DNA of 64,000 nucleotides from Eubacterium sp. (GCA_022511265.1 JAFLRX010000012.1:1-64000); one strand, 5' to 3'; shown: positions 43,617 to 52,703, numbered from the stretch's first letter. Translations and numbers: made by a program. Notes: generated by a model not told the origin, from the letters alone.

Positions 43617-44666
43617 ATGGATCAATTCACCATGACGCTTATCACCGTCGCTATTATTGTCGCGATACCGATAATGATATTTCTTATCGGATTTTGCGGG
43701 GCGGCGGTGATGTATGAAAGCATCTTCGGCAAGCGGTTTGAGATATACGATACGCCGCTGCTGCCGGACGCGAACGATTACCCGGAGCTGGTAAGCGAGC
43801 CGGTGTCGTTTGATTCGGAAAAGAAATATAAATATACCGGCTGTTACTACCGCGATAAAAAGTATAAGCAATTTAAGGGGCTGGTGGTGTTTTCCCACGG
43901 GATATTTGACGGACATCTCAGCTATCTGCCGCAGATAGCGTATTTCGCCGCGCGTGGGTATAAGGTGTTCGGCTTTGACAACACCGGCAGCCACCTCAGC
44001 GGCGGCAAGAGCATACGCGGACTGCCGCAGTCGGCGGCAGACCTTAACATGGCGTTGAAATATCTCTCCGCAGAAAATGACCTGCCGCTGCTGCTGTTCG
44101 GTCACAGCTGGGGCGGCTATGCGGTGTCGGCGGTAAGCTGCTGCGGCGAGCATAACATAAAGGGTATATTCGTGCAAAGCGGCTTTAACCGCAGTCTGGA
44201 CATGCTGCTGGAAGAGGGCAGCCGTATGTACGGCGCGTACGTCCGCGCGATGGCGGTGTACATTAAGATATACGAGCGGTTCAAGTTCGGCAAAAGGGCA
44301 GCCTACACGGCGGCAAAGGGCGCTCAGCTTGCCACCGGGCGCGGCACGAAAATGCTGATAATGCACAGCACCGACGATGACACTATCAGCCTGAAAAACA
44401 GCGTATTGTCGAATGTTGTCAAAAACGACAACATCACTTTCCTCGCGCTGAAAAACAAAGGACACCAGTCGCTCAACAGCGACGCGTCGATAAAGTACAG
44501 GCGGCAGCTGGACATTCAGTTTATTGAGGAATATCACGGCAGCGGCACCCGCAGACAGCGGGTAATGTTCTACGCGGAACATGGCGACAAAAAGCTGTAT
44601 CATGAGCTGGATTATAAGCTGATGAGTAAGGTCGCGGAGTTTTTTGATGAAGTTATCATAAAGTAA
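43617..44666 (+). CDS. Membrane-anchored alpha/beta hydrolase
   Basis: The 349-residue protein has one N-terminal transmembrane segment (about 5-30), then an alpha/beta hydrolase fold. LVVFSHGIFDGHLSY is the oxyanion region, LLLFGHSWGGYAVS holds the nucleophile Ser, MHSTDDDTISL the Asp and NKGHQSLN the His. The serine hydrolase/lysophospholipase group is the nearest match; the substrate is unknown. Short spacing to glmU suggests cotranscription. Confidence 0.85.
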   Translation: MDQFTMTLITVAIIVAIPIMIFLIGFCGAAVMYESIFGKRFEIYDTPLLPDANDYPELVSEPVSFDSEKKYKYTGCYYRDKKYKQFKGLVVFSHGIFDGHLSYLPQIAYFAARGYKVFGFDNTGSHLSGGKSIRGLPQSAADLNMALKYLSAENDLPLLLFGHSWGGYAVSAVSCCGEHNIKGIFVQSGFNRSLDMLLEEGSRMYGAYVRAMAVYIKIYERFKFGKRAAYTAAKGAQLATGRGTKMLIMHSTDDDTISLKNSVLSNVVKNDNITFLALKNKGHQSLNSDASIKYRRQLDIQFIEEYHGSGTRRQRVMFYAEHGDKKLYHELDYKLMSKVAEFFDEVIIK

Positions 44667-44691
44667 AAACGGGCTGCAAAGCCCGTTTTTT
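44665..44691 (+). terminator. Terminator of glmU/hydrolase operon
   Basis: AAAAACGGGCT-GCAA-AGCCCGTTTTT with T-run. Confidence 0.85.
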
Positions 44692-44812
44692 GTTATACTA
44701 TATTAGGTGTAGTTTTTGCGTTTTGTTACAAGGTTTTCGGACTTTTTTCATTTTTGCGGAAATTTCGTATACATATATAAAAACAGTATTTTTCTTTGTA
44801 TAATTTGGCTAA

Positions 44813-44841
44813 TTGTATTATTGGGGAATTGTTGGTATAAT
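44813..44841 (+). promoter_or_regulatory. Promoter of the small membrane protein gene
   Basis: TTGTAT-N17-TATAAT, 42 bases before the ATG at 44884. Confidence 0.6.
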
Positions 44842-44883
44842 GTATATGTAAGCAGCTTTTGTTATGAGAAAAGAGGTTACAAC

Positions 44884-45399
44884 ATGATTTCATTCATAAA
44901 AAAACATCCTATACTTACCGTATTGCTTTCCGTTTTACTTGTGCTGATTATTGCTGTGCTGGTTTTTGCTACTTGGTTTATCATAAAGGTCAATAATGTT
45001 GAATTTAATGTATATACAAGAGGATTTTTCACATACGCGGACGGTTTGTCTGCAATTGAGTCAGAGGAGCTGGAAAGGGAATTTGAGGCTAACGGATATT
45101 TTGCCAATGTACCGTTTTTTGAACACTCTTTTTATGAAGGCAACAGGATAAATTATGATGTTTATGTAGCGTTGAACAGCCCGTTGGATGAATATGTGAG
45201 TGAAAACGTATACAAATACAATAATTATCTAAAGCTTGACTATGAGTTAGAGATAATAGAAAACGAGACGCTGACCGTCACCTTTACGGGAGAGGGCTAT
45301 CCCGATGAGGGCAACGGCGAGCCGGAATCGCTGGATAAAACCTTTGTTTTTGACATAAAAGATGTAGGCCCGAATAATTTGCCTACCTTGATAGAATGA
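44884..45399 (+). CDS. Small membrane-anchored protein of unknown function
   Basis: The 171-residue protein has a short cytoplasmic start (MISFIKKHP), one transmembrane helix (about 10-33) and an extracytoplasmic acidic domain rich in Glu, Asp, Asn and Tyr. I recognise no family. The ATG at 44884 follows AGAGG by 8 bases and lies after a plausible promoter, so the longer frame from 44716 is rejected. The gene is AT-rich and monocistronic with its own terminator. Confidence 0.7.
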   Translation: MISFIKKHPILTVLLSVLLVLIIAVLVFATWFIIKVNNVEFNVYTRGFFTYADGLSAIESEELEREFEANGYFANVPFFEHSFYEGNRINYDVYVALNSPLDEYVSENVYKYNNYLKLDYELEIIENETLTVTFTGEGYPDEGNGEPESLDKTFVFDIKDVGPNNLPTLIE

Positions 45400-45428
45400 C
45401 AAAACCCATATTGATTATGCAGCACACT

Positions 45429-45460
45429 AAAAGGCTTCCCCTTTAGGGGAAGCCTTTTTT
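45429..45460 (+). terminator. Terminator of the small membrane protein gene
   Basis: AAAAGGCTTCCCC-TTTA-GGGGAAGCCTTTTTT. Confidence 0.88.
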
Positions 45461-45492
45461 ATCCCCAATCCCAAAAAAAATCTCATTTTTTG

Positions 45493-45521
45493 TTGAAGAA
45501 TAGCAAAAAATATGGTATAGT
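45493..45521 (+). promoter_or_regulatory. Promoter of the alpha-galactosidase gene
   Basis: TTGAAG-N17-TATAGT, 37 bases before the preferred ATG at 45559. Confidence 0.5.
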
Positions 45522-45558
45522 TATAATATATGACTAAATGAAAAGGACGGGCTGTACC

Positions 45559-47754
45559 ATGTCTATCACATACGACGAGAAAAAGCGGGTGTTCAAGCTG
45601 GACACCGCAAACTCCACCTACGCGTTTCATATAACCGAAAGCAACAACCTGCTGCACCTGTACTACGGCGGCAGGATACCCGAGACGGATATAACCCACA
45701 TGCTGCGCATACCGGACGACGCGCCGTTTGTGCCCGCCGTGCATGACGCGATGGGACCGCACAGCTTTGACTGTGCGCCGATGGAGTTTCCCACCTCGGG
45801 CGTGGCGGACTTTCGCGAGCCGTGCTTTCAGCTGATGGACAAGTACGGTATGTCCGCCTGTGAGTGCTATTATAAGGACTATAAAATAAGCAGCGGCAAG
45901 CCTAAGTTAGAGGGGCTGCCCGCCACCTATTCCCGCGACGGAGACGCCCAGACGCTGGAGATATTCTGCCACGACCCGCACAACGGCATGGAGATAGTGC
46001 TGCAGTACAGCGTGTTTGAGTACTGCGACGTTATTACCCGCTCGGTCAAGGTGAAGAATGCGGGCAATGACCCGATAGAGCTGCGCCGTCTGCTGTCTGC
46101 CTGTGTAGAGCTTGACCGTATGGACTACGATATGATAACGCTATACGGCACCTGGGCGAGAGAACGGCATGTACAGCGTTTTCCGCTGCGCTTTGGCAAG
46201 CAGTCGGTGGATTCCAACCGCGGCTCTACCAGCCACGCGCACAATAACTTTATCGCGCTGTGCGACCGTACCGCGACAGAGGACTTTGGCGAGGCGTACG
46301 GCTTTGCGCTGTGCTATTCAGGCTCGTTCCTCGCTATGGCGGAGGTCAACCAGTACGAAAAGACCCGCGTGCTGCTGGGTATCAACCCATACGATTTCTC
46401 ATGGCATTTAGAGTGCGGTGAGGAATTTCAGGCGCCGGAGGTGATTATGACCTATTCCGGCACAGGTATCGGTCAGATGTCCCGCAACCTGCATGACGTT
46501 ATGCGTCGCAACCTTATCCGCGGCAAATGGCGTGACCTGCGCCGCCCGATACTGATAAACAACTGGGAGGCGACCTATTTCGATTTTGACTCCGACAAGC
46601 TGATAGAGATAGCCAAAGAGGCGAAAAAGGCGGGCATAGAGATGCTGGTAATGGACGACGGTTGGTTCGGACACCGCAGCAACGACCGCAGCTCGCTCGG
46701 CGATTGGGACGTAAACGAGGATAAGATAAAGGGCGGACTAAAGCATCTTGTTGATGAAGTCAACAAGATAGGGCTGAAGTTCGGCATATGGTTCGAGCCG
46801 GAGATGATAAGCCCCGACAGCGAGCTGTATAAGGCGCACCCCGACTGGTGCATACACATCCCGGGCAGACCCCGCACCACCGCCCGCAGCCAGCTGGTGA
46901 TAGACTTCTCCCGCAAGGACGTAAGAGATTATATTTACGATAAAGTCAAGGCGGTGCTGTCCTCCGCTAATATCGAATATGTAAAGTGGGATATGAACCG
47001 CCAGCTGACCGAGGTAGGCAACGAGATACTGCCGCCCGAGCGTCAGCGCGAGATATGGCACAGATACGTGCTGGGCGTGTACGAGATGCAGGAGCGGCTG
47101 CTGACCGATTTCCCCGACCTGCTGCTGGAAAACTGCGCAGGCGGCGGCTCGCGCTTTGACGCGGGTATGCTGTATTATTCGCCCCAGATATGGACCAGCG
47201 ACGACACCGACGCGATAGAACGGCTGAAGATACAGCACGGCACCTCGATGTGCTATCCCTGTTCCTGCTTCGGCGCGCATGTATCCGCCAGCCCTAACCA
47301 CTGTGTAGGAAGAATCACCCCCTTTGAGACGCGCGGCCATGTTGCGCTGCCGGGGACATTCGGCTATGAGCTGGACGTTACCAAGCTGTCGGACGATGAC
47401 AAGTACGCTATAAAGGGACAGATAGAGGAATTCAATAAATACAACCCGCTGGTGAGAAACGGCGACTATTACCGTATCGGCGACCCGTTCGCCACTGACC
47501 GTTTTGATGCGTGGGAGTTTGTGTCCAAGGATAAGAGCGAGGCACTGCTGGAATACGTACAGGTATTGAAAGAACCCAGTGTGTTCTTACAGCGCGTGCG
47601 GCTGAAAGGCTTGCAGAAGGGCAAATTTTACCGCTGCGAGCAGAACGGCAGGACATATTCCGCCGAGGTGCTGATGAACAGCGGCTTTGATATCCCCGAC
47701 CTGTGGGGGGATTTCCGGTCTTATATTGCTTATTTTACAATGGTTGAGGATTGA
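45559..47754 (+). CDS. GH36 alpha-galactosidase
   Basis: The 731-residue enzyme has an N-terminal beta-sandwich (about 1-320), then a catalytic barrel. MLVMDDGWFGHRSNDRSSLGDW, the nucleophile Asp in EYVKWDMNRQL (about 478) and the acid/base Asp in TSDDTDAIERLKIQHG (about 547) are diagnostic of GH36. A C-terminal beta domain follows. No signal peptide is present, so it acts on imported raffinose-type sugars or melibiose. The ATG at 45559 is chosen because AAAGGA lies upstream; the one at 45538 has no ribosome site and lies close to the -10 box. No transporter gene is adjacent. Confidence 0.94.
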   Translation: MSITYDEKKRVFKLDTANSTYAFHITESNNLLHLYYGGRIPETDITHMLRIPDDAPFVPAVHDAMGPHSFDCAPMEFPTSGVADFREPCFQLMDKYGMSACECYYKDYKISSGKPKLEGLPATYSRDGDAQTLEIFCHDPHNGMEIVLQYSVFEYCDVITRSVKVKNAGNDPIELRRLLSACVELDRMDYDMITLYGTWARERHVQRFPLRFGKQSVDSNRGSTSHAHNNFIALCDRTATEDFGEAYGFALCYSGSFLAMAEVNQYEKTRVLLGINPYDFSWHLECGEEFQAPEVIMTYSGTGIGQMSRNLHDVMRRNLIRGKWRDLRRPILINNWEATYFDFDSDKLIEIAKEAKKAGIEMLVMDDGWFGHRSNDRSSLGDWDVNEDKIKGGLKHLVDEVNKIGLKFGIWFEPEMISPDSELYKAHPDWCIHIPGRPRTTARSQLVIDFSRKDVRDYIYDKVKAVLSSANIEYVKWDMNRQLTEVGNEILPPERQREIWHRYVLGVYEMQERLLTDFPDLLLENCAGGGSRFDAGMLYYSPQIWTSDDTDAIERLKIQHGTSMCYPCSCFGAHVSASPNHCVGRITPFETRGHVALPGTFGYELDVTKLSDDDKYAIKGQIEEFNKYNPLVRNGDYYRIGDPFATDRFDAWEFVSKDKSEALLEYVQVLKEPSVFLQRVRLKGLQKGKFYRCEQNGRTYSAEVLMNSGFDIPDLWGDFRSYIAYFTMVED

Positions 47755-47755
47755 T

Positions 47756-48256
47756 ATGAAAAAAGCTCTTTTTGTAATAGACGCGCAGGAGGTCTCTTTC
47801 GGCGAAAACCATGCCGAATTTTTCCAATACGATAAGGGTCTGCTGTCGGTAATAAATCAGGTAATAGACGACAACAAGGATAACCTTGTTATCTATATCC
47901 GCAATCTGATGAAGAAAAACCTGATAAATAAATTCGCCCCCTTTCATGCCTATGACGGCAGCAAAGAGGCAGAGCTGGCGCAGGGCTTGCATATCGTGTC
48001 GGACAACGTTTTCGACAAGTATGTCGGCGACGCGTTTTCCAACAAGCAGCTGGACGAGTTCTTGAAAAAGAACAATGTTGACGAGATAGAGATCATCGGC
48101 GCGGACGGCGGCGGGTGCGTCCCGCTGACCGCAATGGGCGCGCGCAAGGCAGGCTATACCGTGACGGTAAACGCCAAGGCAGTCGGCACCATGATGAAAG
48201 CCAAAGCCGAAAAGTACAACACCAAGCTGAAGGAAATGGGAGTAAAGTTTATATAA
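47756..48256 (+). CDS. Isochorismatase-like cysteine hydrolase
   Basis: The 166-residue protein starts KALFVIDAQE (catalytic Asp) and has the nucleophile region IIGADGGGCVPLTAMGARKAGY (Cys). A catalytic Lys is expected between them. These proteins hydrolyse amides or related bonds (nicotinamidase, isochorismatase and relatives); the substrate here is not deducible. The start lies one base after the alpha-galactosidase stop, so the two are probably coupled. The longer in-frame start at 47687 would overlap that gene. Confidence 0.85.
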   Translation: MKKALFVIDAQEVSFGENHAEFFQYDKGLLSVINQVIDDNKDNLVIYIRNLMKKNLINKFAPFHAYDGSKEAELAQGLHIVSDNVFDKYVGDAFSNKQLDEFLKKNNVDEIEIIGADGGGCVPLTAMGARKAGYTVTVNAKAVGTMMKAKAEKYNTKLKEMGVKFI

Positions 48257-48299
48257 GCCGTTTTTGCACGGAAGGATAATTTATATTTGGAGAGCGGTT

Positions 48300-48803
48300 A
48301 TGTCTGAACACGACAAAATGAGCAATATTTTTAAACGACTGCTGACAGAGCTGCATACGGATATATTCAAGCCGAGAGGTTTTAAAAAAAGCGGACAGAA
48401 TTTTGTTTTTTCTTGCGAAAACGGCTTGAGCAAGCGCATAAATTTTCAGAAATCAAGGTTTAATTTTGACAGCTTTTTCAGTTTTACCGTAAATGTTGAG
48501 ATATATATTTTTGAAAGAGGTCCGGTCAAAGGCACACGGCGTTATGAGGGTGCGGTGTATTGTCAGAGGATAGGCTGGATGGTAAATAATCATGACAAAT
48601 GGTGGGACATAGGAGATTATACCTATGAAGAGCTGTACAATGACATCAAATCGGATTTTACTGACAGCGTATTTCCTCTTTTAGACAGTCTGCAAACTCC
48701 CGAAAGTGTTTATGAACTGTATCTTTCAGGTACCGTAAAAAACGGCTGGACAGGACATGGTGAAAAGAAAAGAATAACGGAAAAAATAAAAAACCGGATA
48801 TAA
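48300..48803 (+). CDS. DUF4304-like protein
   Basis: The 167-residue protein has IFKPRGFKKSGQNFVF and the later INFQKSRFNFDSFFSFTVNVEIYI in part, the pattern of DUF4304. The family is soluble and of unknown function, and is sometimes found in polymorphic-toxin immunity or accessory regions. The ATG at 48300 follows GGAGAG. It is AT-rich beside GC-rich neighbours, so probably acquired. No toxin gene is visible nearby. Confidence 0.75.
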   Translation: MSEHDKMSNIFKRLLTELHTDIFKPRGFKKSGQNFVFSCENGLSKRINFQKSRFNFDSFFSFTVNVEIYIFERGPVKGTRRYEGAVYCQRIGWMVNNHDKWWDIGDYTYEELYNDIKSDFTDSVFPLLDSLQTPESVYELYLSGTVKNGWTGHGEKKRITEKIKNRI

Positions 48804-48834
48804 TACAATAATTCCGAATTAGAAAGGATAAGGT

Positions 48835-49821
48835 ATGCCCCGTTCATCAAACCAAAAATTAAAGCTGCTGTACCTTGCGGATATCTTTCTGCATGAGAGT
48901 GACGAGCAGCACCCGCTGTCGGTAAAGGACATCATATCAAAGCTGTCCGCGCGCGGCGTAGACGCCGAGCGTAAGTCGGTGTATTCCGATATCGAGACGC
49001 TGATGCTGAACGGTATGGACATCTGCCGCATCGGCGAGTCTTCCGCGACGAAATATTACCTGACCGAGGGCGATTTTCAGCTGGCAGAGCTGCAATTGCT
49101 GGCGGACGCGGTGGCATGCTCGAAATTCATCACCGAGAAAAAGTCGGTAGAGCTGATAAAGAAGATAGAGCGGCTGACCAGCGTCTATCAGGCGCACGCG
49201 CTGGACCGTACGGTGATAGTCGCCAACCGTGTAAAGACGATAAACGAGCGGATATATTACAATATCCAGACCTTGCACGAGGCGATACAAAACGGGGTAA
49301 AGATAGATTTCCTGTACTTCGGCTATGACATGAACAAGAAAAAGCAGTACCGCTCTGACGGGGCGAGATATGAAATGTCTCCGTATACACTCGCGTGGGA
49401 GGACGAAAACTATTACTGCGTCGGATGGTATGAGAAGTACGACAAGATAGCCAACTTCCGCGTTGACAGAATGGAGGACATCCGCCTGACCGAAACCCCC
49501 GCGTTAAAGCCGGATAAAAGCTTTAACATCACCGACTACAGCAAAAGGGTGTTCGGTATGTTTTCGGGCGAGATGGTAAAGGCGGACCTGCAGTTTGACA
49601 AATCGCTTATCACGGTGGTGCTGGACAAATTCGGCGCGGATACGCGGATAAAGAAAATAGATGAAAATAATTTTCATATAAATGTAGATGTAAACGTCAG
49701 CCCGACCTTTTTCGGCTGGCTGCTGCAATTCGGCGGCAAGGCGAAGGTGCTGGGGCCCGACAGCCTGAAGCAGGATATGAAAAAGCACATAGACGAGGTC
49801 TTAGCCTCGATGAAAGAGTAA
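48835..49821 (+). CDS. WYL-domain transcriptional regulator
   Basis: The 328-residue protein has an N-terminal winged helix-turn-helix (KLKLLYLADIFLHESDEQHPLSVKDIISKL in part) and a WYL domain (about 135-215, with IDFLYFGYDM, YTLAWEDENYYCVGWYEKY and NFRVDRM). A C-terminal WCX extension follows. Such proteins sense nucleotides or single-stranded DNA and regulate transcription. AGAAAGGATAAGG precedes the ATG. It lies 18 bp upstream of a DUF3810 gene and may form an operon with it. Confidence 0.9.
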   Translation: MPRSSNQKLKLLYLADIFLHESDEQHPLSVKDIISKLSARGVDAERKSVYSDIETLMLNGMDICRIGESSATKYYLTEGDFQLAELQLLADAVACSKFITEKKSVELIKKIERLTSVYQAHALDRTVIVANRVKTINERIYYNIQTLHEAIQNGVKIDFLYFGYDMNKKKQYRSDGARYEMSPYTLAWEDENYYCVGWYEKYDKIANFRVDRMEDIRLTETPALKPDKSFNITDYSKRVFGMFSGEMVKADLQFDKSLITVVLDKFGADTRIKKIDENNFHINVDVNVSPTFFGWLLQFGGKAKVLGPDSLKQDMKKHIDEVLASMKE

Positions 49822-49839
49822 AACAAAAGGACGTATAGT

Positions 49840-51006
49840 ATGAGAGGATATTACGGAAAAAAGAACTACAAAGGCCGCCGCAGCGCATGGGGCAGCAGAA
49901 AGGCACCGGGCGGCGGGCTGAAGATAGCGTTTATTGTCGCCGCCGTGCTGATAGTGCTGACGGTGGGGCTTAATCTGCTGGCGAGAAATGTTGACGGCTT
50001 TGCCGAATGGTATTCGGGTAACTTTTACCCGATAATCGTCAACACGGTAGGACGGCTGTTCGGGCTGTTCCCGTTCGCGGTGGGAGAGTTTTTGCTGTAC
50101 GCCGCAATAATCGCGGCGGTCGCGCTGATAATTTTCGCGATAGTCAAGATAGCGCGCGCCGACCGCGAGCGCAAAATATACGTGCTGCGCACAATAGCAA
50201 CAGCGCTTTGCACCCTATCGGCGGTGGCTATGATATTTACGCTGAACTGCGGGATAAACTATTTCCGCGACCCGTTCTCGGTCAAAAGTGGGCTGCCCAC
50301 CAATGAAAAATACACCCCGCAAGAGCTGGCAAACCTCTGCGTCTACCTTGTGCAGGGAGCAAACACCTATGCCGATAAGGTAACTGTAGGCAGTGACGAG
50401 ATACTCACCGAGGGAGAGGAGGACCTGCACACCGACTGCGTAAAGGCAATGCAGCGGCTTGGCGCGCGGTACGGCTCGTTGGCGGGATTTTACCCGCAGG
50501 CAAAGGGCGTGCTGTTCTCGGAGTTTATGAATCAGTGCCGCATACTCGGCATCTATGACCCGTTCACCGTCGAGGCGAATTACAACAACGCGTCGCCGTA
50601 CTTTGCCCGCCCGATGACGATATGTCACGAGCTGTCCCACCTAAAGGGCTTTATGCGCGAGGACGAGGCAAACTTTATCGCGTACCTCGCCTGCCGTGAC
50701 AGCGGCAACGATATACTGTGCTACAGTGCCTATACCGACGCGCTGATATACGCGCTGAACGCATTTCACAGCGTTGCGTCCGACGCGGTGTATGCCGAGC
50801 TGTATTCTTACATCAGCCCGCAGGTAAAGGCAGAGCTTGCCGCTAACAACGAGTTCTGGGCAAACTATGAGACCCCCGTCGCCGACGTGGCGGAAAACGT
50901 AAACAACGGCTATCTTATCTCACAGGGTCAGTCGGACGGAACAAAGTCCTACGGCAGATTTGTGGATCTGATGATATACGATTATAAGGCAAACATAGCG
51001 TCATAA
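49840..51006 (+). CDS. DUF3810 membrane protein with HExxH motif
   Basis: The 388-residue protein has three likely membrane helices (about 24-45, 70-100, 118-145) and a large C-terminal domain. That domain contains MTICHELSHLKGFMREDEANFIAYLAC near residue 265, a metallopeptidase-like HExxH plus a distal Glu. This matches DUF3810. It might be a membrane zinc protease, but activity has not been shown from the sequence alone. The short basic N terminus (KNYKGRRSAWGSRK) is probably cytoplasmic. Confidence 0.85.
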   Translation: MRGYYGKKNYKGRRSAWGSRKAPGGGLKIAFIVAAVLIVLTVGLNLLARNVDGFAEWYSGNFYPIIVNTVGRLFGLFPFAVGEFLLYAAIIAAVALIIFAIVKIARADRERKIYVLRTIATALCTLSAVAMIFTLNCGINYFRDPFSVKSGLPTNEKYTPQELANLCVYLVQGANTYADKVTVGSDEILTEGEEDLHTDCVKAMQRLGARYGSLAGFYPQAKGVLFSEFMNQCRILGIYDPFTVEANYNNASPYFARPMTICHELSHLKGFMREDEANFIAYLACRDSGNDILCYSAYTDALIYALNAFHSVASDAVYAELYSYISPQVKAELAANNEFWANYETPVADVAENVNNGYLISQGQSDGTKSYGRFVDLMIYDYKANIAS

Positions 51007-51030
51007 TTTTTATAAAGAAAGGGACAATAA

Positions 51031-52098
51031 ATGGCAAACAAACTGTCAAAGAAAGAACGCTTTGCGGGATGTATGCTCGGTCTTGCGCTGGGCGATTCGC
51101 TGGGCTATGATGTAAAGGGCAAAAGCTTTAAGCAGATAAGAAAAGAATACGGCAAGAAAGGGATAATGAAGCCTGTGCGGTCAAAGCAGACCAAGTCCGC
51201 GCTTGTCTCGGACGAGACGCAGCTTATGCTGTTCACCGCGCACGGCATTCTGTGGACCTGCGCGGTAGGGGGCAGCACCGCCGCCGATTATACCAACAAC
51301 GTATTTTTGGCATTGCAGCAGTGGCTGTATACCCAGACCGGCAGCACCGCCAGCCCCGCGTACGACAACATACTCGAGGCGGAGGGGACAGAGTACCCCT
51401 GCGCGCTGCTGGACTTAGACGAGATATATAAAAAGCGCGGTCCGACCAAGACGCTGATACAGACGCTTACCGCGCAGGCGGCGATGAATTACGGCAGCCC
51501 AGGCTCTCACGTCAACGACAGCAAGCTGTTTGACTGTGTGCCGAGGACAGCCCCGGCGGGACTGTTCTTTTCCTGCAACCCTGTGCTGGCGTTTAAGACC
51601 GGCTGCCTGTTTGCGGCGATAACCCACGGCAACCCGACGGGCTATCTGGCGGCAGGCTGCTTTGCGGCGATGCTGGCGTACATTGTCGGCGGCGAGACGA
51701 TAGAAAAGTCCGCGCTCAACTGTATGAAGCTGCTGACCGAATATGACGGCTATGACGAATGTTATACCGCGATAAACCATGCGCTGGAGCTGATAGAGGA
51801 CGACGACACCTCTCCGCTGACCGCCGTCGGCGAGCTGGGCGGCGGCAACACCGCCGAAAGCGCACTGGCGATAGGCATATACTGTGCCGCTGCGCACTAC
51901 GACTTTGAAAGCGCGGTACAGCTTGCCGCCAATCAGGACGGCAACTCCGACGCCTGCGCCGCGATAGCGGGCGCGCTGAAGGGTGCATATGTCGGCTATC
52001 ACGCGTTGCCCGCAAAATGGATAAGCGAAGTACAGCTTACCGCGACGGTAAAGGAATACGCGGTGCAGCTTAGCAAGGCGGCACCTAAAAAGGCATAA
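51031..52098 (+). CDS. ADP-ribosylglycohydrolase family protein
   Basis: The 355-residue protein has the family start FAGCMLGLALGDSLGYD, the first metal motif as VSDETQLMLFTAHG and a C-terminal second metal motif as NQDGNSDACAAIAGALKGAYVG. In canonical members this last motif is GGDTDTIAAIAGA or similar, so the first Asp of the DxD pair is replaced by Asn. Members remove ADP-ribose from proteins or small molecules such as dinitrogenase reductase. Activity here may be altered. It follows the DUF3810 gene by 24 bp. Confidence 0.85.
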   Translation: MANKLSKKERFAGCMLGLALGDSLGYDVKGKSFKQIRKEYGKKGIMKPVRSKQTKSALVSDETQLMLFTAHGILWTCAVGGSTAADYTNNVFLALQQWLYTQTGSTASPAYDNILEAEGTEYPCALLDLDEIYKKRGPTKTLIQTLTAQAAMNYGSPGSHVNDSKLFDCVPRTAPAGLFFSCNPVLAFKTGCLFAAITHGNPTGYLAAGCFAAMLAYIVGGETIEKSALNCMKLLTEYDGYDECYTAINHALELIEDDDTSPLTAVGELGGGNTAESALAIGIYCAAAHYDFESAVQLAANQDGNSDACAAIAGALKGAYVGYHALPAKWISEVQLTATVKEYAVQLSKAAPKKA

Positions 52099-52100
52099 GA

Positions 52101-52127
52101 AAAACAGCCCTGTCGGGCTGTTTTCTT
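52101..52127 (+). terminator. Terminator of the ADP-ribosylglycohydrolase gene
   Basis: AAAACAGCCC-TGTC-GGGCTGTTTT followed by CTTT. Confidence 0.8.
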
Positions 52128-52136
52128 TATGCTTTC

Positions 52137-52201
52137 AGTGAATAAGTAATAGTGAATAGTGAAGAAGTGAGGTGACGCACCACACCTATTCACTATTCAC
52201 T
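52137..52201. repeat. Dispersed intergenic repeat, copy 5 (short form)
   Basis: AGTGAATAAGTAATAGTGAA on the left and CTATTCACTATTCACT on the right, separated by a short GAGGTGACGCACCACACC core. It is a miniature version without the long GC palindromes, between two converging terminators. Confidence 0.85.
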
Positions 52202-52234
52202 AAAAAACTCAGCCCGTTTAGGACTGAGTTTTTT
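52202..52234 (-). terminator. Terminator of folA
   Basis: AAAAAACTCAG pairs with CTGAGTTTTTT, with an inner partial stem; on the minus strand it ends in a T-run. It overlaps the folA stop codon. Confidence 0.8.
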
Positions 52235-52703
52235 CATATTCATCATACCTGAACGGATACTGCTCGGTATCTATTATCTCTCCCTCGGCGGTCTTTGTCC
52301 AGCCCTCCAGCTTGTCCGGGTCGGGGAAGAAGGTGTCCGCCTCAAAGCTGTGCAGTATACGGGTGACGTGCAGCTTGTCACAGTAGGGCAGCAGCTGCTT
52401 GTATACGTTCGACCCGCCCAGCACGAATATCGGCTTGTCGGCGGTCTTTGCGTATTCCAAAAACTCGTCCAGTGAAGTAAAGCATTTTACCTCCGGGAAA
52501 TCCTCCGGGTGAGAGGTCAACACTAAATTCTCACGGTCGGGCAGCGGGCGGCGGGGGAAAGACAGATAAGTCTTGCTGCCCATCACTATTATGTTGCCTA
52601 CCGTCATGGCGCGCAGCCGCCTAAGGTCGGGGGAGAGATGCGCCAGCAGGTCTCCGTCCTTGCCTATTCCGTTGTTTTCGTCGAGGGAAACTATTATCTC
52701 CAT
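52218..52703 (-). CDS. folA: Dihydrofolate reductase
   Basis: The 161-residue enzyme has VSLDENNGIGKDGDLLAHLSPDLRRLRAMT in part (the substrate loop, with an Asp where many have W-x-x-P-x-D). NIIVMGSKTYLSFPRRPLPDRENLVLT binds NADPH, and FVLGGSNVYKQLLPYCDKLHVTRI follows. It reduces dihydrofolate to tetrahydrofolate. DLLAHLSPDLRR replaces the usual LPWHLPEDLKxF, so inhibitor sensitivity may differ. It follows the FN3 protein gene by 28 bp. No thyA is adjacent. Confidence 0.94.
   Translation of the reverse strand: MEIIVSLDENNGIGKDGDLLAHLSPDLRRLRAMTVGNIIVMGSKTYLSFPRRPLPDRENLVLTSHPEDFPEVKCFTSLDEFLEYAKTADKPIFVLGGSNVYKQLLPYCDKLHVTRILHSFEADTFFPDPDKLEGWTKTAEGEIIDTEQYPFRYDEYEKTQS

Noticed and set aside
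44716..44883. Longer start for the small membrane protein
   Set aside because: The added 56 residues run through a good promoter (44813-44841), and AGAGG precedes the internal ATG.
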